Assembly (NCBI GenBank): GCA_900769385.1
Contig: CAAGGO010000032.1
Location: 1 to 8,704 of the forward strand
Source: Rikenellaceae bacterium
Lineage (GTDB): Bacteria > Bacteroidota > Bacteroidia > Bacteroidales > UBA932
DNA length: 8,704 nucleotides
Direction: 5' to 3'
Part shown: positions 1 through 4,935 of the stretch, piece after piece
Numbering within the stretch: the stretch's first letter is position 1
Layout of the letters: each line of letters begins with the position of its first letter
The notes under the pieces: generated by a model
Seen by the model: only the letters and a program-made list of their open reading frames with translations
The model's database searches: none
What the model was told of the DNA's origin: nothing
Translations under genes and position numbers: made by a program

Positions 1-666
1 ATCCGGAGAAACTTTAAGAAGGATAGGGCGGTAATCGTCATAATATCTCCTTAGGGTAAGCAGGCGGTCTATAATCTCAGACAGGAAGCTTATATCCTGC
101 AACTGGCACAAGTTCTTTACGTTAGGGCAGGATACATTAAGTGCAAAATAATCTACAAAATCATAGAGGATTGCAAATGACTTCTCAAGATCTTTTGGAG
201 CCTCCTCATTTGAAGAAGCGGTACATTTGCTCAAGCTTGCACCAATAACACAATTGGGGTGATGTTTTTTTAGGTACTCAACGGTAAACTTTACGCCGTT
301 GTTGTTAATGCCAAACCTGTTTATGATTGCACCGTCCTTTGGCAATCTGAAACATCTTGGTTTTGGATTGCCCGGCTGGGGTACAGGGGTAATTGAACCA
401 ATTTCAATGAAGCTGAAGCCAAGATTTGAAAGTTCATTGTAGCAGTTTCCGTTCTTGTCAAATCCGGCAGCCAATCCAACAGGGTTCTTGAATTTGATGC
501 CAAAAACCTCCCTCTCAAGTTTAGGGTTGTTGTAGCAGAACATTTTTCTGAGCAACCAGCCCATTCCCGGGATATAGTGGATTGCCTTAAAGAACTTGAG
601 TGTAATGTGATGCGCCTGCTCAGGATTAAGCAGGAAGAAGATAATAGGTCTTATAAGTTTATACAT
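1..666 (-). CDS. pyrD: Dihydroorotate dehydrogenase, class 2-like (partial, N-terminal 222 residues)
   Basis: Oxidises dihydroorotate to orotate in pyrimidine synthesis; class 2 enzymes are FMN proteins attached to the inner face of the cytoplasmic membrane and pass electrons to quinone. The ATG is at 664-666 and the frame stays open to the left edge, so the C-terminal third is outside the window. Visible features: an N-terminal extension of about 45 residues (MYKLIRPIIFFLLNPEQAHH...) like the class 2 membrane-binding helices; the FMN segment GLAAGFDKNG (64-73); EIGSITPVPQPGNPKPR (88-104); INRFGINNNG (115-124); the active-site loop LNVSCPNV (176-183); and LLKVSPD (216-222) with the FMN lysine. 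Class 2 enzymes normally have Ser at the catalytic-base position; here it is Cys180, as in class 1. The gene lies 49 bp behind the XRE regulator in the same direction and has its own -7 box. The family assignment is firm; the quinone acceptor is inferred from the N-terminal extension. Confidence 0.95.
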   Translation of the reverse strand, partial: MYKLIRPIIFFLLNPEQAHHITLKFFKAIHYIPGMGWLLRKMFCYNNPKLEREVFGIKFKNPVGLAAGFDKNGNCYNELSNLGFSFIEIGSITPVPQPGNPKPRCFRLPKDGAIINRFGINNNGVKFTVEYLKKHHPNCVIGASLSKCTASSNEEAPKDLEKSFAILYDFVDYFALNVSCPNVKNLCQLQDISFLSEIIDRLLTLRRYYDDYRPILLKVSPD

Positions 667-700
667 ATTATATATAATAAGGTGTCAATTCTGTAAAACA

Positions 701-708
701 CAAAATTA
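701..708 (-). promoter_or_regulatory. Predicted -7 box for pyrD
   Basis: Read on the minus strand this is TAATTTTG, an exact match to the Bacteroidota primary-sigma -7 consensus TAnnTTTG. It lies inside the 49-bp gap between the regulator stop codon (716-718) and the pyrD ATG (666). A start of transcription around position 694 would give a leader of roughly 28 nt. No convincing -33 TTTG was found at the usual spacing, so the call rests on the -7 box and its position. Confidence 0.5.
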
Positions 709-715
709 GCACAAA

Positions 716-1399
716 TTATCTAATATGGGGAAACAACTCCTCAAAACTTCCGTCGCTATAGAACACAATAACCCTTTTTATCTGCTTGTTTTTCCCTCCA
801 GTGGCACGCATTTGCCTGTTTACGCAATTCTCAGAGGGCTGAGAAACTGTATTTTGTGGTGTATTGTTCAGATTATCAGTATTGTATGCTTTATTTTGCG
901 CATCTGGGGAATCCAAACCTCCTGGAGAGATGTTGCCAAAACCCTCCAAATTGGCAGATTCATCATATTGTAATCCGTTATATTGTTGTTGAGTATAAGG
1001 TATACTATTATTCTGTACAATATCAAAAGGTATACCATTACTCTGTATACTATTTGATAGTATACTATCATACATTTGTTGCGGGTATTGATGAGGGTAA
1101 CCGGAGTTGCCCACAGAATTTTCCCTGTTCCAAAAACGGGAATTTCCGGAAGACGGGAGGGAAGAGGAGCCTCCATTTTCGCCCATCATATCCTTGTATG
1201 GTTTCCCTTTACCCAAGAGGAGCCACTCCGAATTTATATGCGGAAATTTATGGAGCAGCTTGGTGAGAAATTCATATCCTGGCTTGTTTCTTCCCGACAG
1301 GATATGGGACAATCCGGAACGCTGTACTCCAAGGGTATCTGCAAGTCGGGCAGGAGTGAGGTTTTCGAGCTCCAAAAATTGCTGTAAACGGTTATTCAT
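716..1399 (-). CDS. XRE/Cro-CI-type helix-turn-helix regulator with Asn/Gln-rich linker
   Basis: A DNA-binding protein of 227 residues. Residues 1-70 form a lambda-repressor-like helix-turn-helix domain: MNNRLQQFLELENLTPARLA, then DTLGVQRSGLSHILSGRNKP (21-40) as the turn and recognition helix, then the INSEWLLLGKGKPY segment (55-68) that often closes such domains. Residues 72-205 are low-complexity, rich in Asn, Gln, Ser, Gly and Pro, with three degenerate 10-residue repeats at 110-139. The protein ends in a compact hydrophobic/acidic tail, KRVIVFYSDGSFEELFPHIR (208-227). I chose the ATG at 1397-1399; a TTG eight codons upstream would also be open but overlaps the predicted promoter. The long operator-rich intergenic region behind it suggests autoregulation (inferred). 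The regulated genes and any ligand are unknown. It is not a phage repressor by context, since no phage genes lie nearby. Confidence 0.88.
   Translation of the reverse strand: MNNRLQQFLELENLTPARLADTLGVQRSGLSHILSGRNKPGYEFLTKLLHKFPHINSEWLLLGKGKPYKDMMGENGGSSSLPSSGNSRFWNRENSVGNSGYPHQYPQQMYDSILSNSIQSNGIPFDIVQNNSIPYTQQQYNGLQYDESANLEGFGNISPGGLDSPDAQNKAYNTDNLNNTPQNTVSQPSENCVNRQMRATGGKNKQIKRVIVFYSDGSFEELFPHIR
983..1072 (-). repeat. Three degenerate 30-bp tandem repeats inside the regulator gene
   Basis: Three in-frame 30-bp units encode the linker repeats YDSILSNSIQ, SNGIPFDIVQ and NNSIPYTQQQ. On the plus strand each unit carries a GTATAC core, at 1000-1005, 1030-1035 and 1060-1065, exactly 30 bp apart; units one and two are close matches over nearly 30 bases (aaggtatac-attattctgta and aaggtatac-attactctgta). 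The phase keeps the reading frame, so gain or loss of a unit would change linker length by 10 residues without a frameshift. Confidence 0.72.
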
Positions 1400-1418
1400 A
1401 AATGTAAAAATTGAACGA

Positions 1419-1428
1419 TACAAATGTA
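1419..1428. promoter_or_regulatory. TAC-N4-GTA site overlapping the regulator's own -7 box
   Basis: TACAAATGTA. On the minus strand the same bases read TACATTTGTA, whose first eight bases (positions 1428 to 1421) match the Bacteroidota -7 box TAnnTTTG. Transcription would begin near 1414, about 15 nt before the regulator ATG at 1399. A protein bound here would cover the regulator's promoter, as expected for autorepression. Both the promoter and the operator role are inferred from position and motif. Confidence 0.55.
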
Positions 1429-1437
1429 AGCAAAATA

Positions 1438-1453
1438 TTTTACAAAAGTAAAA
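1438..1453. repeat. Inverted repeat TTTTAC-AAAA-GTAAAA
   Basis: A perfect 6-bp inverted repeat with a 4-bp spacer, containing TACAAAAGTA at 1441-1450. Its centre is about 22 bp, close to two helical turns, from the centre of the site at 1419-1428, so proteins on the two sites would sit on similar faces of the DNA. A likely operator copy. Confidence 0.55.
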
Positions 1454-1464
1454 ATATGAATAAA

Positions 1465-1477
1465 TTCACTTTTGTAG
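1465..1477. repeat. Operator-like copy in reverse orientation
   Basis: TTCACTTTTGTAG. On the minus strand it reads CTACAAAAGTGAA, sharing the 12-base word TACAAAAGTGAA with the plus-strand copy at 1833-1844 near queA. Its centre is about 26 bp from the previous site. Confidence 0.5.
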
Positions 1478-1484
1478 CCCAATA

Positions 1485-1498
1485 GTTACAGAAGTAAC
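1485..1498. repeat. Inverted repeat GTTAC-AGAA-GTAAC
   Basis: A perfect 5-bp inverted repeat with a 4-bp spacer, the same architecture as the neighbouring sites (TAC-N4-GTA at 1487-1496), about 20 bp further out. It is followed at once by TACAAGTA (1500-1507), a shortened relative. Confidence 0.5.
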
Positions 1499-1785
1499 CT
1501 ACAAGTATCTGGAGCAGGGATTCAGGGTGTTTGGATAATACTTAATGAATCGCACTATATAAACTCAGTTAAACAATAGGAAATCAATCAGTTAAGATAT
1601 TAGAAAGGAATGTTTTTCAATGAAATAACCCCGAAAACACTGATATTGGGGAAAATTAGTTACATCATTCGGTTAAGTAAAATACGTAAGTAGCTGATAT
1701 ATAGAATGATAAAATTAAATAACAGATTGAATAAGAAATGGTTATAAAGAGCTTTCTGTGAATTATTGATAACGTTTGGAGTTGA

Positions 1786-1801
1786 TTGTAAAAGTTTACA
1801 A
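1786..1801. repeat. Inverted repeat TTGTAAA-AG-TTTACAA
   Basis: A perfect 7-bp inverted repeat with a 2-bp spacer. It uses the same TTTACAA half-site as the TTTACAAAAGT sites but arranged the other way round, with the half-sites pointing inward. It is a possible further protein-binding site, though it could belong to a different regulator. Confidence 0.42.
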
Positions 1802-1819
1802 AAATATAGCTATTGAGTC

Positions 1820-1844
1820 TACAAATGTAATTTACAAAAGTGAA
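1820..1844. promoter_or_regulatory. Tandem pair of operator-like sites upstream of queA
   Basis: Two sites lie 13 bp centre to centre: TACAAATGTA at 1820-1829, identical to the site at 1419-1428 on the regulator side, and TACAAAAGTGAA at 1833-1844, identical to the reverse copy at 1465-1476. Shared words at both ends of the region suggest one protein acts on both divergent promoters (inference). Confidence 0.5.
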
Positions 1845-1879
1845 CAAATTCTGAAATTTCAATTATTTTTAGTTTGAGG

Positions 1880-1897
1880 TACATTTGTATACCTTTG
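1880..1897 (+). promoter_or_regulatory. queA promoter -7 box with overlapping operator-like site
   Basis: TACCTTTG at 1890-1897 is an exact TAnnTTTG -7 box, and the palindrome TACATTTGTA (1880-1889) abuts it. The first eight bases of that palindrome, TACATTTG, also match TAnnTTTG, so there are two -7-like boxes 10 bp apart. Transcription from the downstream box would start near 1904, giving queA a leader of about 10 nt or less. A protein on 1880-1889 would be expected to block the promoter. Confidence 0.58.
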
Positions 1898-1913
1898 CAC
1901 AAAATAATTGATT

Positions 1914-3137
1914 GTGGAGCCTAAAATTAAGATTCAGGAATATTCATATATTTTGCCCGATGAGAGGATAGCAAAATATCCGTTGGAGAAAAGAGATTCT
2001 TCAAAGCTGCTTATATATAATAATGGAGAGATAAGCCAGAACATTTTTACCTCTCTACCCTCTTATTTGCCTGAGGGGTCATTGATGGTTTTCAACAATA
2101 CCAAGGTGGTTCCGGCCAGACTTCTGTTTAAGAAAGAGACAGGTGCCGTTATAGAAATTTTCTGTCTTGAGCCGGTAGATCCTGCCGATTATGCCCAATC
2201 TTTTGCCTCTACAGGATGCTGCAGCTGGAATGTTGTAATAGGAAATGCCAGAAAATGGAAAGGTGGAGACGTATATTTTATATGTGATGATAACCATAAA
2301 GAGGCGAAAAACCTTAATTTAAGGGCAGAACTGGTTCAGAAAGGTGACAATAACGGCTCTATAGTAAAGTTCAAATGGGATGGAAATGTCTCCTTTTCTG
2401 AGGTTCTGGACATTTGTGGTCGTATTCCTATTCCTCCGTATCTCAACAGGGATACAGAGGAGCTGGATCTTGAGCGTTATCAGACCCTTTATGCACGTAT
2501 TAAAGGTTCAGTGGCGGCTCCTACAGCCGGCCTGCACTTTACTGATACTGTGCTTGAGCAGGTAAGGGAGAGAGGAATTGACACTTGTAATGTGTGTCTT
2601 CACGTTGGAGCAGGTACTTTTGTGCCCGTTAAAAGCGAGTATATTGCAGATCATAAAATGCATACAGAACCGTTTGAGGTAACTAAGGATTTCTTATTGA
2701 AACTCAGGGATTTGAAGGATGGTGCAAAAGTGATCTCAGTAGGTACTACATCTACACGTACGCTGGAATCCCTTTATTTCATAGGGGTGCAGTGCATTGA
2801 AAACGGAGAGCCTGGTGCAGTGCAGCAATGGGAGCCTTACAAGAAAGAGTACAACTATACAATGAAGGAGTCTGTATCTGCCATTGTGGAGTATATGGAA
2901 CGCAACAATATGGAGAAACTGGTTGCCAGAACCGGTATAATCATAGTTCCTTCATACAAATTCAGGGTAGTGGATGTGCTTGTAACCAATTTCCACCAGC
3001 CTCAGAGCACTCTTTTGCTGCTGATTTCTGCGTTTATTGGGGGGAATTGGCAAAGTGTTTACAATTATGCACTGGAAAACGGGTTCCGCTTCTTGAGTTA
3101 TGGAGACAGTTCACTCCTTTTCCGTGCCCAAATGTAG
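1914..3137 (+). CDS. queA: S-adenosylmethionine:tRNA ribosyltransferase-isomerase, long form
   Basis: Transfers and isomerises the ribosyl group of S-adenosylmethionine onto 7-aminomethyl-7-deazaguanine in the tRNA anticodon, making epoxyqueuosine; a cytoplasmic enzyme. Family motifs, numbered from the GTG start (407 residues): NNTKVVPARL (61-70), GRIPIPPYLN (169-178), SVAAPTAGLHFTD (199-211), HVGAGTFVPV (230-239), VGTTSTRTLES (276-286), FRVVDVLVTNFHQPQSTL (350-367) and a final SYGDSSLLF (395-403). It is about 50 residues longer than the E. coli enzyme; much of the excess lies between TTSTRTLES and the FRVVD segment (about 287-338, charged and Tyr/Trp-containing). No ATG fits: an in-frame TAA sits at 1905-1907, leaving TTG 1908 or GTG 1914 as starts, and I prefer GTG. 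The 3' end overlaps the convergent DUF255 gene by 27 bp. The family assignment is firm; whether this long form makes queuosine or acts on a related substrate cannot be read from sequence. Confidence 0.92.
   Translation: MEPKIKIQEYSYILPDERIAKYPLEKRDSSKLLIYNNGEISQNIFTSLPSYLPEGSLMVFNNTKVVPARLLFKKETGAVIEIFCLEPVDPADYAQSFASTGCCSWNVVIGNARKWKGGDVYFICDDNHKEAKNLNLRAELVQKGDNNGSIVKFKWDGNVSFSEVLDICGRIPIPPYLNRDTEELDLERYQTLYARIKGSVAAPTAGLHFTDTVLEQVRERGIDTCNVCLHVGAGTFVPVKSEYIADHKMHTEPFEVTKDFLLKLRDLKDGAKVISVGTTSTRTLESLYFIGVQCIENGEPGAVQQWEPYKKEYNYTMKESVSAIVEYMERNNMEKLVARTGIIIVPSYKFRVVDVLVTNFHQPQSTLLLLISAFIGGNWQSVYNYALENGFRFLSYGDSSLLFRAQM
3111..3137. other. Tail-to-tail overlap of queA and the DUF255 gene
   Basis: The queA stop (TAG, 3135-3137) lies inside the 3' end of the minus-strand gene, whose stop (TGA on the minus strand) is at 3111-3113. 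The 27 shared bases encode the last residues of both proteins. No terminator hairpin separates the two genes, so their transcripts are expected to have complementary 3' ends. Confidence 0.85.
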
Positions 3138-4880
3138 GTGACCTGTAAGATAATTGAGCACCTGCATACCCCATCCTGTCATAAACGGCCCGCTTCCAAT
3201 CATTTGTGGCATAATGTTATAGATCTGTTGCTCAAACAGTTCCAGACACTCGTTGTCTTTGGTTATCCTGTGCAGCAGCAACAGGTTGTCGGCCATAATT
3301 GAGTTGGATGAGAGGGTGTTGTAGTCCATTACAGGAGCCCTTCCGGTTTTCAATTCCGCCAGCTGATTGTCTGTTTTGTTGAACATTCCGCTATTGTGAT
3401 GGAAGTGCCCTTTGTATATGTGGGAAGTGTAGACTTTTGCCAGCAGGAAGTACTCCTTGTCTTTTGTAAGTATATAATAATTGAGCAGGCTGTTCAAAAA
3501 TAGGGAGTAGTCATACAAATCTGATGTAGAGTACTCTAACTCAGTTGAGCTTATGTACTTGTATAGGTTTGCTTTCCCTTTTTTCCTGCGTGTGGCAATG
3601 ATGTCAATTATCTCTTTGGCCATTCCCAGATACTCCTCTTTAAGCCCCTTTTTGCTGTTTGCTGCCAGGGTGCAGAATGCTATGGCTGTGCGGCAATTGT
3701 AACCGGTCATAACCCTTTTGTCATACATCACTTCCCCTCTCTTCCGGTTTCTTATTGTTTTAAGTTTATGGAGCTCTTCCAGGGTAAGTTCCCAGTATCT
3801 TGCTGTATTTGAGATGATTTGTTGGCAGTTTTTCTCTGCGCTGGCATTCATCCCAAGTATGCGGGCTATAACCCTGTATCTTTGTGGGAATGCCTCCTCC
3901 AGCTCTTTTAGGGAGTATTTGTAGTATGTAGAGTCATTCCCGTTAACTTTCAGCGTTATATACGTGATGAATCCCTTCCTGTGCAGGTTCATCTCCTGTT
4001 CAAGAAAGCATACAATTCTCTCTGCAGCCTCTTTGAAAATCTTCTTTTTCAGGTATTTGTGGGCTGTTATGAACAATATGAGGGCGTTGGCGTTGTCGTA
4101 TATCGTTTTTTCGTAAGACGGGTGTGTAAATGTGTAGTTTTCAGAGGATCTGAATATTCCGCCGTCTATTGGGTCAAATACAGCTGAGTGGTAAAGGTGC
4201 TCCAGTGTCTCTTCCACGTAGCTGAGATACTCCTTTACGTTGTATCTGTATGCATATTCCAGAATGAACAGGAGATTTCTGGGGTTAAGGGTGTATGGGT
4301 GTCTGCTGTATTTGTCCGTTTTGTCCAAAAATCTTGAAGCCCAGCTTCTTATGTAGGCGTGAAGCAGTTTTGGGGTTATAGTGGAAGGTTCCTCCTTTTG
4401 GGTAACCTTTCCGCTTTTGGCCAATCTTGCGGTAAGGAAATTGCTCGCCAGTTCCAGTTTTTTCCTGTTGTTGTGGAAGGATTCGGCTACATTGTGGGCA
4501 ATGTAGAGAAAATCGTCGGGAAGAAGGGAGGAGAAGCAGGTTACAGGTTTGATGCCCGGGAGGGAGAAGAGGTTTATGTGCTCTGAGATTCTCTTTTCAT
4601 TGATTAGCAGCAGGTCCATTCCAATAAGGAATATTTCCGAAACATCCTCAGTATCAATTGCTATAGAGATGAAGTTGCTGTTAAGGATATCAATAACTTC
4701 CGTGGTATTGAAAAGGGTGTACGCGTGGTTTCTTTGCTCTATATTGGAGATGTTCCCTATGTGTACAAATATGGGTTTGTCCTCTTTTATAGCCTTGTTG
4801 AGTGTCTCTTTTGAGAAAGAGTGCCACTGGATTTCCCCTTTCAGGAGTTCTTTGATGTAAGGTGAAGATGTTCTATACAT
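3111..4880 (-). CDS. DUF255/YyaL-family protein, thioredoxin-like domain without CxxC
   Basis: A 589-residue protein related to bacterial YyaL and mammalian SPATA20. In this family an N-terminal thioredoxin-like domain precedes a helical (alpha/alpha) barrel resembling sugar epimerases; the reaction is not established. The start ATG is followed by SSPYIKELLKGEIQWHSF (5-22) and KPIFVHIG (35-42), matching the family's opening. The usual CHWCH motif aligns to NISNIEQRN (43-51), so both cysteines are gone (Asn46, Gln49). In the barrel, DPIDGGIFRSSENYTF (236-251), YEKTIYDNANA (256-266), YDKRVMTGYN (386-395), TSDLYDYSLFLNSLL (452-466) and NTLSSNSIMADNLL (521-534) match family blocks. It is about 90 residues shorter than typical members. 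No signal peptide is seen, so it is probably cytoplasmic. It is transcribed away from the M28 peptidase and its end overlaps queA. It is likely a divergent, redox-inactive member, but the function is unknown. Confidence 0.82.
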   Translation of the reverse strand: MYRTSSPYIKELLKGEIQWHSFSKETLNKAIKEDKPIFVHIGNISNIEQRNHAYTLFNTTEVIDILNSNFISIAIDTEDVSEIFLIGMDLLLINEKRISEHINLFSLPGIKPVTCFSSLLPDDFLYIAHNVAESFHNNRKKLELASNFLTARLAKSGKVTQKEEPSTITPKLLHAYIRSWASRFLDKTDKYSRHPYTLNPRNLLFILEYAYRYNVKEYLSYVEETLEHLYHSAVFDPIDGGIFRSSENYTFTHPSYEKTIYDNANALILFITAHKYLKKKIFKEAAERIVCFLEQEMNLHRKGFITYITLKVNGNDSTYYKYSLKELEEAFPQRYRVIARILGMNASAEKNCQQIISNTARYWELTLEELHKLKTIRNRKRGEVMYDKRVMTGYNCRTAIAFCTLAANSKKGLKEEYLGMAKEIIDIIATRRKKGKANLYKYISSTELEYSTSDLYDYSLFLNSLLNYYILTKDKEYFLLAKVYTSHIYKGHFHHNSGMFNKTDNQLAELKTGRAPVMDYNTLSSNSIMADNLLLLHRITKDNECLELFEQQIYNIMPQMIGSGPFMTGWGMQVLNYLTGHLHLGTEKE

Positions 4881-4896
4881 TATGGTTCTTTTTTCT

Positions 4897-4904
4897 TATA
4901 TTTG
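4897..4904 (+). promoter_or_regulatory. Predicted -7 box for the M28 peptidase gene
   Basis: TATATTTG matches TAnnTTTG exactly and lies 31 bp before the ATG at 4936, within the 55-bp gap between two divergent genes. Transcription would start near 4911, with a leader of about 25 nt. I see no clear -33 TTTG at normal spacing. No matching box for the DUF255 gene was found on the other strand. Confidence 0.55.
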
Positions 4905-4935
4905 CAAAAGCCTGACTCCTTAATTTATAGTTTGT

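Larger units (their letters stand above)
1400..1913. other. Divergent intergenic region with operator array, no credible gene
   Basis: About 510 bp separate the divergent regulator and queA start codons. The stretch is clearly more AT-rich than its neighbours, and no reading frame in it looks like a protein. Short TAC-N4-GTA-type palindromes are concentrated at the two ends (1419-1498 and 1786-1889), which are the expected promoter zones. The middle, about 1500-1785, shows no repeated motif, strong hairpin or RNA gene that I can recognise. Confidence 0.7.

Noticed and set aside
856..1266. Plus-strand reading frames opposite the regulator gene, including a Tyr/Val-rich one
   Set aside because: The Tyr/Val/Tyr pattern is the antisense reading of the Asn/Gln-rich linker and its repeats. 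The minus-strand protein has a clear helix-turn-helix domain, so these are shadows.
1629..1651. Possible hairpin with CCCC and GGGG arms in the intergenic region
   Set aside because: Only four base pairs match; the flanking bases do not extend the stem and there is no U-tract, so it is not a terminator or a credible structured RNA.
1665..1862. A 65-codon minus-strand reading frame in the intergenic region
   Set aside because: Its composition is that of translated AT-rich DNA (many Ile, Tyr, Phe, Leu), it has no recognisable domain, and it runs through several operator-like sites. It starts and ends without supporting signals.
1873..1876. TTTG as the -33 element of the queA promoter
   Set aside because: It lies only 13 bp from the -7 box; the usual gap is about 19-21 bp. 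The same problem affects candidate TTTG words near the other promoters, so I call only -7 boxes.
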